A program made the position numbers and the translations under genes. A stretch of 54,725 nt of DNA from Candidatus Rokuibacteriota bacterium (lineage in GTDB: Bacteria; Methylomirabilota; Methylomirabilia; Rokubacteriales; CSP1-6). The stretch lies in the NCBI GenBank assembly GCA_003221515.1, contig QHSI01000115.1:1-54725 (forward strand), written 5' to 3'. The notes under the pieces were generated by a model. The model searched no databases. It had not been told where the DNA came from and saw nothing but the letters and a program-made list of their open reading frames with translations. Below are positions 11,983-19,939 of this stretch, one piece after another. The first letter of the stretch is position 1. Every line of letters starts with the position of its first letter.

Positions 11983-12903
11983 TCAGATCACGGCGAGACC
12001 GGGCGTGCGGACGAGGCCCTCGCGCCGCGCGGCGTCTTCCGCCGCCAGCGCGCCGAGCTCGACGACTCCAGCGCTGCGCCGCTCGAGTCCGAGGGCCCGC
12101 TGGACCGCGACCACGAGCTCGAAGTTGAGCGCGTGACCGCCGTTGCGGGCGACGACGTGCGCGCGGATCCGGCGGCCCAGCAGCGCGAGGTCGCCGAGGA
12201 GGTCCAGGATCTTGTGCCGGACGAACTCGTCACGGAAGCGAAGGCCGTTCAGCGCCGCACCGTTGCCGAGCACGATCGCGTTGTCGAGCGAGCCGCCGCG
12301 GGCGAGGCCGTTCTTGCGCATGATGCCCAAGTCCTTGAGGAAGCCGTACGTGCGCGCCGGCGCGAACTCTTCCACGAACGACCGCTCGGTCGGCGTCCAC
12401 GAGAGCACCTGAGTCCCGATTGCCGGATGCTCGTTGTCGAGCGTGTAGCTGATGCGGAACGTGTCCGACGGCGTGATCTGGATCCAGCGCCCGCCGCTGC
12501 CCACGCGGAGCGGACACGGAACCGTCAACGGCTTCCGCTGCTCGGATTGCTGCACGCGGCCGGCGGACGCGAGCAGCGTCACGAACGGTTTCGCGCTCCC
12601 GTCCAGCGCCGGGATCTCGGGGCCGTCCACCTCGATGTCGAGGTTGTCGACGCCGAGTCCGATGGCCGCGGCCATGAGGTGCTCGACCGTCTGGACGCGC
12701 GTGCCGTTCACGCCCAGCGTCGTCGCGTAGTGCGAGTTGACGACGCTCTCCACGGTTGCCGGGATCCGCTCGCCGGTCGCCTTCACCCGGAACACAACGC
12801 CCGAATCCGGTGAAGCCGGTGCGAACGAAACGCGGGAGACCTTACCCGAGTGGAGCCCGACACCCTGGACGCTGACCGCCCTGCGAATGGTGTGCTGGCG
12901 CAT
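11983..12903 (-). CDS. lpxC: UDP-3-O-acyl-N-acetylglucosamine deacetylase
   Basis: Zinc deacetylase catalysing the committed step of lipid A synthesis, which marks the host as a lipopolysaccharide-bearing diderm. The 306-residue protein has the N-terminal QGVGLHSGKVS motif, the zinc-site VEHLMAA near residue 80, the DGSAKPFV segment, LARGGSLDNAIVL, and FVRHKILDLLGDLALLG with the second histidine and the Asp ligand. The final 25 residues form a short extra tail. The start is the ATG at 12903. There is no clear ribosome binding site; the gap of about 160 bp to the archease gene could hold its promoter. Confidence 0.96.
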   Translation of the reverse strand: MRQHTIRRAVSVQGVGLHSGKVSRVSFAPASPDSGVVFRVKATGERIPATVESVVNSHYATTLGVNGTRVQTVEHLMAAAIGLGVDNLDIEVDGPEIPALDGSAKPFVTLLASAGRVQQSEQRKPLTVPCPLRVGSGGRWIQITPSDTFRISYTLDNEHPAIGTQVLSWTPTERSFVEEFAPARTYGFLKDLGIMRKNGLARGGSLDNAIVLGNGAALNGLRFRDEFVRHKILDLLGDLALLGRRIRAHVVARNGGHALNFELVVAVQRALGLERRSAGVVELGALAAEDAARREGLVRTPGLAVI

Positions 12904-13064
12904 AGACCGAGGATGACGTAGAGCAACACGGGTGCCAGGATGCCGGTAATGATCCTAACCCATTGATTTTTCTGAATGGGAGTACTGCCTCCCGCGGGCT
13001 GGAGACGCGCCGAAGTTGCGCCGATGACACGGGCGCAGAGCCGCCGTGTCTCCGATGCGAGACA

Positions 13065-13487
13065 TCACGCTTTCACCCCGATCCGGAGCTCGTGCCGGCC
13101 GTCCCGCTCGGCTACGGACAGGTGGTCCATCGTCGCCGCCTTCACACTCGTTCCGAGACGGTGGCGACCGGTATCGAGCTCCTCTCCGTAGAGCACTCCG
13201 TGGACGACCGTGGCGCTACACGCGTCCACCTCGACCCGGTGCACCGCGAAGCCCTCGATCTCGTGCACGTAGAGGCACTCGGTGATCCAGTTGAACAGGA
13301 GCAGCTCCGGCGACTGGCCCTGGGCGCGGACTTCTCGGTGCTCGCGCTCCGCGACCTGCTCCGGCTTCACGACGAGCGCCAGCACGCCCTGGGCGGCCTG
13401 AGCGAGTGCCGATGCCCGCGTGGGACCCCACGCCCGCACCCCCGCGGCGGACCCGAGGGGCGCCCAGCCGGCGTCGCCGTCGGTCAC
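13065..13487 (-). CDS. Archease family protein
   Basis: A 140-residue protein matching archease, the small activator of the RNA ligase RtcB, in its ends and core: GVRAWG near the N-terminus, SPELLLFNWITECLYVHEIE in the middle, and the C-terminal GTSVKAATMDHLSV followed by an acidic/basic beta strand. Archease uses conserved Asp residues to bind calcium and helps guanylylate RtcB. No rtcB gene is in this window. It starts at GTG 13487, overlapping the rsmE stop (GTGA), so it is co-translated with rRNA and ribosomal-protein methyltransferase genes. Confidence 0.85.
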   Translation of the reverse strand: MTDGDAGWAPLGSAAGVRAWGPTRASALAQAAQGVLALVVKPEQVAEREHREVRAQGQSPELLLFNWITECLYVHEIEGFAVHRVEVDACSATVVHGVLYGEELDTGRHRLGTSVKAATMDHLSVAERDGRHELRIGVKA

Positions 13488-14260
13488 CGATCCGTCCCGA
13501 GATCACCGAAGCGCGATTGAAGCACGGCGATGACGGCGGGTCCCGCCGTCTCCGTTCTGAGGATTCGCGGCCCCATCCCGACGATCGTCCAGCGGTGCGC
13601 GCGCGCGCGTTCGACCTCCTCGGTCGACAGCCCGCCCTCCGGACCCACGAGCAGACGAATGTGCGTGCCCGAGGGCAGCGCCGCGGGCAGGCTTGCGGCG
13701 AGCGTCGCGACGGGGACGCTGCCGCTCCGCTCGTCACCGATCGCGCCCTCCCACAGGCATAGCTGGAGGTCGGCGGGATCGCCGAGCGCCAGGACGTCGG
13801 CGTAAGGGCGCGGGACCTCGACCGGCGGGACGACGGCGCGCCCGCACTGCTTGGCGGCCTCTTTCGCGACGCGCCGCCAGCGGCGCGCCCGGTCGCGCCA
13901 GCGGCTGGGCTCGAGCGTGACGATCGTCCGGGCCGTGAGCGCCGGGACGACTCGAACGACGCCGAGCTCGGTGGCGGCGCGCACGATGGCCTCCATCTTG
14001 TCGCCCTTGGGGACGGACTGCACGAGCGTGATCCGCAGCGGAGACTCGGTCTCGCGCGACCTGACGCCGAGCACCGAGCCGGTCGCCTCCTCGCCGACCG
14101 TCTCGAGGCGCACCGTGTACTCGCGGCCGGCGCCGTCCGCCGCGATCACCGTGTCGCCTGGCCGGAGCCGCAGGACGCGCGCAAGGTGGTGCGATTCGTC
14201 GCGGTCGAAGACGACGCGGCCATCCCCGAGCCGCTCAGGCGCGATCGTGAAGCGGCGCAC
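13484..14260 (-). CDS. rsmE: 16S rRNA (uracil-1498-N3)-methyltransferase
   Basis: SPOUT-family methyltransferase of 258 residues that modifies U1498 of 16S rRNA. It has the N-terminal PUA-like part (RRFTIAPERLGDGRVVF, ESHHLARVLRLRPGD), then the knotted domain with QSVPKGDKMEAIVRAATELG, KEAAKQCGRAVVP, LLVGPEGGLSTEEVERA and LGPRILRTETA-like MGPRILRTETAGPAVI. I chose the GTG at 14260 since VRRFTIAP matches the family start; it lies inside the last codons of prmA (26-bp overlap). Confidence 0.94.
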   Translation of the reverse strand: MRRFTIAPERLGDGRVVFDRDESHHLARVLRLRPGDTVIAADGAGREYTVRLETVGEEATGSVLGVRSRETESPLRITLVQSVPKGDKMEAIVRAATELGVVRVVPALTARTIVTLEPSRWRDRARRWRRVAKEAAKQCGRAVVPPVEVPRPYADVLALGDPADLQLCLWEGAIGDERSGSVPVATLAASLPAALPSGTHIRLLVGPEGGLSTEEVERARAHRWTIVGMGPRILRTETAGPAVIAVLQSRFGDLGTDR

Positions 14261-15134
14261 GGAGCTCGAGCGTGGTCCAACCCTCCACGGAACGGGAAGC
14301 GCGCGGCGCGAACCCATGGGCGCCGAGCGCCGCGGCGACCTCGGCGCCCTCGCCGTCGAGGATGCCGCCGAGGATCAGCGTGCCGGCCGGCAGCACCCAG
14401 CGCCCGTATCGCAGCGCGAGCTTCCGATGGGCGGCCGTCAGCAAGTTTGCGACGACCAGGGGCGCGGCTGCCTCGTCGAGCCGTTCGGCGTCGGCGAGGA
14501 CGCACCGCACGCGGTCGCTGACGTGGTTGCGGGCGGCGTTGGCCATCGCGGAGGCGACCGCGTCGGGGTCGTCGTCCACGGCCAGGACCCCGTCGACGCC
14601 CAGCCGCGCGGCCGCGATGGCGAGGATGCCCGAGCCGGTGCCGAGATCGATCATCCGCCTCGGGGCCTCCGCCTCCACGGCGGCCTCGAGCGCTTCGAGA
14701 CATCCGAGCGTGCTCCCGTGGTGGCCGGTCCCGAAGGCCCGTCCGGGCTCGATCGTGATCACGAGCCGACGGCCCGCGACCGGCGTGTCCCACGGCGGCG
14801 CGATGACGAGCCGTCGGCCGACCCGCTGCGGGGTGAAGTGGACGCGCCACGCCTCGTGCCAGTTCTCGTCGGCGAGCGCGACCACGCTCACCTCGCTCTC
14901 GTGCGCCGGCGCGAAGCCGAGCTGGCGCAGTCCGTCGAGATAGTCGCGAACGCTCTGTTCGAGGGCGCTCGCGCGCGCCGTCTCCGGGAAGAACGCGCGG
15001 AGGCGCGCGGCCTGACCCGGCGGCTCCTCCTCGACGACGCCGAGGGCGCCGAGCTCCCACACGAGATTCGTCAGCCCTTCCGAGAGGTCGGCGGGCACGC
15101 CTACGGTGAGCTCCCAGTAGCGGGAGGACGACAT
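14235..15134 (-). CDS. prmA: Ribosomal protein L11 methyltransferase
   Basis: S-adenosylmethionine-dependent enzyme that trimethylates ribosomal protein L11. The 299-residue protein has the N-terminal substrate-recognition domain (YWELTVGVPADL) and a Rossmann methyltransferase domain with the PrmA signature PGRAFGTGHHGSTLGCLEAL, SAM motif IDLGTGSGILAIAAARLG and the catalytic-loop VVANLLTAAH (NLL instead of the frequent NIL). It ends inside rsmE and begins 4 bp after dnaJ, giving a compact chaperone-translation operon. Confidence 0.95.
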   Translation of the reverse strand: MSSSRYWELTVGVPADLSEGLTNLVWELGALGVVEEEPPGQAARLRAFFPETARASALEQSVRDYLDGLRQLGFAPAHESEVSVVALADENWHEAWRVHFTPQRVGRRLVIAPPWDTPVAGRRLVITIEPGRAFGTGHHGSTLGCLEALEAAVEAEAPRRMIDLGTGSGILAIAAARLGVDGVLAVDDDPDAVASAMANAARNHVSDRVRCVLADAERLDEAAAPLVVANLLTAAHRKLALRYGRWVLPAGTLILGGILDGEGAEVAAALGAHGFAPRASRSVEGWTTLELRAPLHDRA

Positions 15135-15138
15135 CGGG

Positions 15139-16233
15139 TCAGCCGAGGAGCTTCTTCATCCGCTCGAAGAACGCCGATGCCAGCGGGCCCCGCTCTTCCT
15201 TCGACGCCGCCTCGAACGCCGCGAGCGTTTCGCGCTGCTTGGCGGTGAGCTTCTGGGGGACTTCCAGGACGACGCGATAGCACGCGTCGCCGTGCCCGCG
15301 ATGCCGGAGGTGCGGCATACCCTTGCCGCGCAGTCGCAGGATCTCGCCGGGCTGCGTCCCCGCCGGAATCTTCAGCCGGGTCGTGCCGCCGAGCACCGGC
15401 ACTTCGGCCTCGTGCCCGAGCGCCAGGTTGGCGAACGAGACGGGCAGGTCACAGATGAGGTCGGCACCCTCGCGCGTGAACAGCTCGTGCTCGCTGATAT
15501 GGACGAGCACGTAGAGGTCACCAGGCGGTCCCCCGTTGACGCCGCCCGAGCCCTCGCCGGTGACCCGGAGCTGCATCCGGTCCTCGATGCCCGCGGGAAT
15601 CTTGACGCTCAGCAGGTGCTCGGCCCGCCGGCGGCCCTCGCCCCGGCATTGGTGGCACGGCGCGCGGTTGAGCTGCCCGGCCCCCCGGCACTTCGGGCAG
15701 GGCTGGGCGACCGTGAGGAACCCGTGGCTGCGGCGGACCTCGCCGGCGCCGCGACACATGTCGCACGTCTCCAGGCGGCTGCCCGGTTCCACGCCGCTGC
15801 CGCGGCAAGCTTCGCACGTCTCGAGGCGCGGGATCCGGATCTTCGTCTCGAGGCCCGCCGCGGCGTCGGCGAGCGTGATCTTCAGCTCGTACTGGAGGTC
15901 TTCGCCGCGGCCGGCCCGCGAGCGGCGCCCGCGCCCGCCGGCCGAGAAGAAGTTGTCGAAGATGTCCTCGAACAGGGTGCCGAAGCCCGCGTCGCCGGAC
16001 CCGGGGCCGCCGCCCGGCGCGGCCGTCCCGAAGCGGTCGAAGTGCGCTCGCTTGTCCGGATCGGACAGGACGGCGTACGCTTCGTTGGCTTCCTTGAAGC
16101 GCTCCTCCGCGCTCTTGTCGCCGCGGTTACGGTCGGGATGGAACTGCATCGCGAGCGCACGGTAGGCCTTCTTGATCTCGGCGTCGCCGGCGGTCCGGGG
16201 GACGCCGAGAACCTCGTAGTAGTCGCGGGCCAC
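15139..16233 (-). CDS. dnaJ: Chaperone protein DnaJ (Hsp40)
   Basis: Co-chaperone that stimulates DnaK ATPase and delivers substrates. The 364-residue protein has a J domain with the HPD motif (QFHPDRNRGD) near residue 32, a short Gly/Phe linker (GFGTLFEDIFDNFF), four CxxCxGxG zinc repeats (CEACRGSG, CDMCRGAG, CPKCRGAG, CHQCRGEG), and the C-terminal substrate-binding domains. The start is GTG at 16233 (ARDYYEVLGV). It follows grpE by only 5 bp; the dnaK gene that usually stands between them is absent. Confidence 0.97.
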   Translation of the reverse strand: MARDYYEVLGVPRTAGDAEIKKAYRALAMQFHPDRNRGDKSAEERFKEANEAYAVLSDPDKRAHFDRFGTAAPGGGPGSGDAGFGTLFEDIFDNFFSAGGRGRRSRAGRGEDLQYELKITLADAAAGLETKIRIPRLETCEACRGSGVEPGSRLETCDMCRGAGEVRRSHGFLTVAQPCPKCRGAGQLNRAPCHQCRGEGRRRAEHLLSVKIPAGIEDRMQLRVTGEGSGGVNGGPPGDLYVLVHISEHELFTREGADLICDLPVSFANLALGHEAEVPVLGGTTRLKIPAGTQPGEILRLRGKGMPHLRHRGHGDACYRVVLEVPQKLTAKQRETLAAFEAASKEERGPLASAFFERMKKLLG

Positions 16234-16238
16234 CGGAC

Positions 16239-16766
16239 TCAGGCGCTCTCGTCCGGGGCCGCGGCGACGGAGACGAGCGCGGCGCGCAGGACGCGATTGT
16301 GCAGCTGGTAACCTGGCAGCGTCTCGCGGACGACGGTGCCCGGCGCGGCGTCCGCGCTCACCACGCTGGCGATCGCCTCGTGGCGCGTCGGATCGAACGG
16401 CTGACCGAGCGCGGAGTAGCGCGTGACGCCGGCGCGCTCGAGCACCTTGAGCAGCTCGCGCTGGATCAGCTCGACGCCGGCCACGACACCCGCGGCGTCG
16501 CCGCCCGAGCCCGCCGCCGCGAGGGCGCGATCCAGGTTGTCGAGCACCGGGATCAGGTCCCGCAGCAGCGACTCGTTCGCGTAGCGGACGTAGTCGTCGC
16601 GCTCCCGTTGCGCCCGTCGCCGGACGTTCTCGGTCTCGGCGAGCGCGCGCAGCAGCCGGTCCTGTTTCTCCTCGACCTCCCGCCGCAGCTCCTCGACCGA
16701 CGTGGCGCCCTCGGTCGGCTCGGCTCGGGGAGCATCCGCGGTGTCGTTGACCTTCGAGTCGTCCAT
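16239..16766 (-). CDS. grpE: Nucleotide exchange factor GrpE
   Basis: Exchange factor that releases ADP from DnaK. The 175-residue protein has an acidic disordered N-terminus, a long coiled coil (VEELRREVEEKQDRLLRALA, ENVRRRAQRERDDYVRYANE), and the C-terminal beta domain (GQPFDPTRHEAIA, GTVVRETLPGYQLHNRVLRA) typical of GrpE. An extended -10 box lies 9 bp before its ATG, so it has its own promoter downstream of hrcA. Confidence 0.96.
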   Translation of the reverse strand: MDDSKVNDTADAPRAEPTEGATSVEELRREVEEKQDRLLRALAETENVRRRAQRERDDYVRYANESLLRDLIPVLDNLDRALAAAGSGGDAAGVVAGVELIQRELLKVLERAGVTRYSALGQPFDPTRHEAIASVVSADAAPGTVVRETLPGYQLHNRVLRAALVSVAAAPDESA

Positions 16767-16775
16767 AGCATTTGA

Positions 16776-16784
16776 ATTATAGCA
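16776..16784 (-). promoter_or_regulatory. Extended -10 promoter before grpE
   Basis: The minus strand carries TGCTATAAT (an extended -10, TGN plus perfect TATAAT) ending 9 bp before the grpE ATG. There is no recognisable -35 and no CIRCE inverted repeat. Transcription starting 6-7 bp downstream would give an almost leaderless mRNA. Confidence 0.6.
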
Positions 16785-16845
16785 GCGGGATCGCCGGCTC
16801 TCGGCAGGGACGGAGCGTCGTGATTCGCGCCGGGCCGCCGCCCGG

Positions 16846-17871
16846 CTACGACGGCAGGTACAGGTCCTGGCGGACGCGCGAGAGAGCGTCGGTGACGTGC
16901 CGCGCGGTCTCGTTGACGATCGAGATCACTTCCGGATAGGGCAGCCGGCGCGGGCCGACGACGCCGAGGATGCCCACCACCTGATCGCGGTAGAGGTAGG
17001 TCGACGTGATCAGCGTGCACTCGCGCATCCCGGCCACCGGATTCTCCTCGCCGATCGTCACGCTGAGCCCCTCGGCTCCGGCGAGCTTCGTCATGAGGTC
17101 GGCCAGATGCTCCTTCTGCTCGAAGGTCCGGAGCAGCTCCCGCGTCGTGTCGATGTTCCAGAATTCCGGCTGGTCGAGCATGTTGATCGCGCCGCTCACG
17201 TAGAGGGTGCGGTCGCGGAGGAGCGCCAGGATCTGGTCGATGACGCCGCGCGCGCGGGTGTGGAGCGCGTCGAGGGGATCGGTGGGCATCGTCTCCATGT
17301 CGACGACGTCCTGGACCGTGTGGCCGCCGAAGCGCCGGTTGAGCTCGCGCCCGAGGGCGCGGACCTCGTCGGTGCCGAGCGGCGGATCGAGCGTCACCGC
17401 GCGCGCGGTGACCCAACCGGCGTCGGTCACCAGGACCGCCAGCGCGCGATCGTCCTCGAGCGGGATCAGGTCCACCCGCGCGAGGGTCGTCTGCTTCAGC
17501 GGCGGCGCCAGCAGCAGGCCGGTCAGCTTCGTCGCGCTCGACAGGTGCGACGACGTCCGCTCCATGAAGCCGTCGATCCCCGACCGGCGCGTCGGCAGCG
17601 TCTCGCCCGACGCGGTGGCCTTGGGGCTCTGCGGCGGCGGGAAGGACTCCACGTAGAAGCGGTAGGCCTTGTCCGTCGGCACGCGGCCCGCGCTCGTGTG
17701 AGGGTGACCGAGGTAGCCCATTTCCTCGAGGTCGGCCATGACGTTACGCAGCGTGGCCGCCGACAGCGTCGGGAAGTGACGCCGCGCCAGCACGCGCGAG
17801 CCGACCGGCTCGGTCGAGTCGATGTACTCACGGATGACGGCGATCAGCACGTCGCGATGGCGCGCGTCCAT
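16846..17871 (-). CDS. hrcA: Heat-inducible transcription repressor HrcA
   Basis: Repressor that in many bacteria binds CIRCE elements upstream of groE and dnaK operons. The 341-residue protein has the N-terminal winged helix (MDARHRDVLIAVIREYIDST, SAATLRNVMADLEEMGYLGH, SAGRVPTDKAYRFYV) followed by the GAF-like and dimerisation regions (GEENPVAGMRECTLITSTY, GIVGVVGPRRLPYPEVI-like end). It starts at the ATG at 17871, 10 bp after hemW, with an extended -10 box overlapping the hemW stop. No CIRCE sequence is visible next to hrcA or grpE. Confidence 0.95.
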   Translation of the reverse strand: MDARHRDVLIAVIREYIDSTEPVGSRVLARRHFPTLSAATLRNVMADLEEMGYLGHPHTSAGRVPTDKAYRFYVESFPPPQSPKATASGETLPTRRSGIDGFMERTSSHLSSATKLTGLLLAPPLKQTTLARVDLIPLEDDRALAVLVTDAGWVTARAVTLDPPLGTDEVRALGRELNRRFGGHTVQDVVDMETMPTDPLDALHTRARGVIDQILALLRDRTLYVSGAINMLDQPEFWNIDTTRELLRTFEQKEHLADLMTKLAGAEGLSVTIGEENPVAGMRECTLITSTYLYRDQVVGILGVVGPRRLPYPEVISIVNETARHVTDALSRVRQDLYLPS

Positions 17872-17879
17872 CGCAGGGA

Positions 17880-17888
17880 ATTATAGCA
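17880..17888 (-). promoter_or_regulatory. Extended -10 promoter before hrcA
   Basis: The minus strand reads TGCTATAAT, ending 8 bp before the hrcA ATG; the box overlaps the hemW stop codon. As for grpE, there is no clear -35 and the transcript would be nearly leaderless. Confidence 0.6.
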
Positions 17889-19062
17889 AGTCGACGAACA
17901 GGGCGTCGGACAGGAGGAATCCGGCTTCGGTGAGGCGAACGCGGTCGTCCGCGCCGGCCAGCAACGCTTGAGCGCGCCACGTGTCGACCCGCCGGCGCAG
18001 CCGTTCGTCGCCGTCGAGTCTGGTCTCGAGCCAGCTCGCGGGCACGCCGTCAGCGGTGCGCAGCCCGAGGATCAGCCGCTCGCCGAGCTTCTGCCGCGAC
18101 GAGAGCTGCTCGGACGAGTCGATCGGGAGGGCGCCCGCCGCGAGCGTCTCGCAATAGCGCGGCGTCGCCTTGACGTTCGCGTAGCGCGTGGAACCCACGA
18201 AGCCGCACGCGCCCGGTCCGGCCGCGAGGTATTCGGCGGCGCGCCAGTAGATCTGGTTGTGGCGCGAGCGAAAGCCCGGCCGCGCGTAGTTGGAGATCTC
18301 GTAGTGCTCCAGCCCGCGCGTCGCCGCCGCGCGCGCGAGCCGCCAGTACTGGTCGATCTGCACCTGCTCGGCCGGGATACCCTCGACGCCGGCGGCGCCC
18401 CACAGGCTGCCGGCGTCGAGGGTGAGCCCGTAGGCGGAGAGATGATCGGGCCGCCAGTCGAGCACCGCGTCGACCGCGCGCGCCCACCCATCGAGGTCGA
18501 GCCCGGGCAGGCCGTACATCACGTCGACGCTGAGGTTGGCGCACCCGGCCTCGCGGGCGGCGTCGAACGCGGCGCGCGCGCCGCGCGCGTCGTGGAGACG
18601 ACCGAGGCGCGGCAGGATCGCGTCGTCGAGCGACTGGACACCGAGGCTCAGGCGATTGACCCCGGCCCCGCGATAGCCCTCGAGCTTCTCGCGCGTCACG
18701 CTCTCGGGGTTGCACTCCACGGTGATCTCGGCGTCGGGCGCCACGTCGAACCGCGCGCGGATCCCGTCGAGCACGGCCGCCATGTCGTCGTCCGCCAGCA
18801 GCGAGGGCGTGCCGCCCCCGAAAAAGACCGTCGCGAGCCGCACGCGCGGCGCCCACGCGAGCGCGCCGAGCAGGTCGATCTCTCGATGGAGCGCGTCGAG
18901 GTAGCGGGCCATGGCGCCGTCCTCGAGCGGCGCCGTGTTGAAGCTGCAGTACCCGCACCGCTTCGCGCAGAACGGCACGTGCACATACCATCCCACCTCG
19001 GCCGCCTCCGGCACGGTCACCGCAAGAACGGAGGAAGAAGACGAAGACCGATTGTCCGTCAT
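17881..19062 (-). CDS. hemW: Radical SAM heme chaperone HemW
   Basis: Radical SAM protein related to oxygen-independent coproporphyrinogen oxidase HemN but belonging to the heme-chaperone branch. The protein of about 393 residues has the iron-sulfur motif FCAKRCGYCSF (C-x3-C-x2-C) near residue 38, the SAM-binding FFGGGTPSLL, ECNPESVTREKL, LSLGVQSLDD and the HemW C-terminal segment. The start is uncertain: ATG codons at 19062 and 19074 are both possible, neither with a good ribosome binding site, and a stretch of Ser follows the first. Its upstream region is the repeat at 19084-19227. Confidence 0.92.
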   Translation of the reverse strand: MTDNRSSSSSSVLAVTVPEAAEVGWYVHVPFCAKRCGYCSFNTAPLEDGAMARYLDALHREIDLLGALAWAPRVRLATVFFGGGTPSLLADDDMAAVLDGIRARFDVAPDAEITVECNPESVTREKLEGYRGAGVNRLSLGVQSLDDAILPRLGRLHDARGARAAFDAAREAGCANLSVDVMYGLPGLDLDGWARAVDAVLDWRPDHLSAYGLTLDAGSLWGAAGVEGIPAEQVQIDQYWRLARAAATRGLEHYEISNYARPGFRSRHNQIYWRAAEYLAAGPGACGFVGSTRYANVKATPRYCETLAAGALPIDSSEQLSSRQKLGERLILGLRTADGVPASWLETRLDGDERLRRRVDTWRAQALLAGADDRVRLTEAGFLLSDALFVDLL

Positions 19063-19083
19063 ATGAACATGCATTTTTGGATC

Positions 19084-19227
19084 TGCGGAGCCGGGTCGCA
19101 TCTCTCTCAGGCCACCCTCGGTGGAACCGGGCTCACGGACCCCGCTCCAATAAACATGCGGAGCCGGGTCGCATCTCTCTCAGGCCACCCTCGGTGAATC
19201 CGACCTCATGGACCCCCGCTACAATAA
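19084..19227 (+). repeat. Two tandem copies of a dispersed repeat of about 73 bp
   Basis: Two head-to-tail units (19084-19156 and 19157-19227) each begin TGCGGAGCCGGGTCGCATCT and share CAGGCCACCCTCGGT and CTCAYGGACCCC. A third, diverged copy lies in the opposite orientation at 34474-34541. Relative to the neighbouring genes all three lie the same way round (downstream of one gene, upstream of the next). The unit can form a hairpin from TGCGG paired with the TCGCA segment. It fills the gene-free gap between lepB and hemW. Confidence 0.92.
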
Positions 19228-19256
19228 CCGTGAGGGGAGGCGCCCAACCCAACGCT

Positions 19257-19937
19257 CTACGGTATATAGTTCGCGAGTCGCCACCAGCGCAGCCAGTGTC
19301 GATCGCCGTCCCAGGACCAGTAGATGAGGAAGGCCTTGCCCTTGATCTTGTCGCGCTTCACGAAGCCCCAGTACCGGCTGTCCTGCGAGTTGTCGCGGTT
19401 GTCGCCCATCACGAAGTACGAGTCGGCCGGCACCGTCGTGGGGTCGCACCCGTAGGCGTACCCGCAGTACGACTCGGCGCCGCGCACCGCCGAGTCGGCG
19501 AACTTCGTGTACGTCTCGCGTAGCGCGACGCCGTTGATGAGCACCTGATGGCCGCGGATCTGTACCCGCTCGCCCGGGGTGGCGACGATCCGCTTGATGA
19601 AGTCGCGCTTCTCGTCCTGTGGATACCGGAACACGATGATGTCGCCGCGCCGCGGCGCGCGGATGCCGGGCAGGCGCCATTCGGTCAGGGGCACCTCGGG
19701 ACCGTAGAGGAACTTGTTGACCAGGATGTAGTCCCCGACCAGCAGCGTGTCCATCATCGAGCCGGACGGGATCGTGAAGGCCTGGACGACGAGGGAGCGG
19801 ATCACCAGCGCCAGCAGGACCGCGATCGCGATCGCCTCGGCGTACTCGCGGACGATCGACTTGCGGCGCCGTCTCGGCTCCACCGCGTCGGACGGCACCG
19901 ACGGCGCGGCTTCGATCTCGATCTTCCGCTCGTCCAT
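19257..19937 (-). CDS. lepB: Signal peptidase I
   Basis: Membrane serine protease that removes Sec and Tat signal peptides. The 226-residue protein has a basic cytoplasmic N-terminus, one membrane segment (AIAIAVLLALVIRSLVV), the catalytic serine in FTIPSGSMMDTL near residue 60, the general-base lysine in KRDFIKRIVATPGE, and the box E sequence MGDNRDNSQDSRYWGFV. An internal Cys pair (SYCGYAYGCD) may form a disulfide. It starts 2 bp after the lepA stop, the classical lepA-lepB arrangement. Confidence 0.96.
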   Translation of the reverse strand: MDERKIEIEAAPSVPSDAVEPRRRRKSIVREYAEAIAIAVLLALVIRSLVVQAFTIPSGSMMDTLLVGDYILVNKFLYGPEVPLTEWRLPGIRAPRRGDIIVFRYPQDEKRDFIKRIVATPGERVQIRGHQVLINGVALRETYTKFADSAVRGAESYCGYAYGCDPTTVPADSYFVMGDNRDNSQDSRYWGFVKRDKIKGKAFLIYWSWDGDRHWLRWWRLANYIP

Positions 19938-19939
19938 GC

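Noticed and set aside
12783-12977. Possible small membrane peptide (IITGILAPVLLYVILGLCA) from an ATT codon with GGAGG upstream, overlapping the lpxC start
   Set aside because: No standard start codon exists in the frame and most of it overlaps lpxC; the hydrophobic run may be chance.
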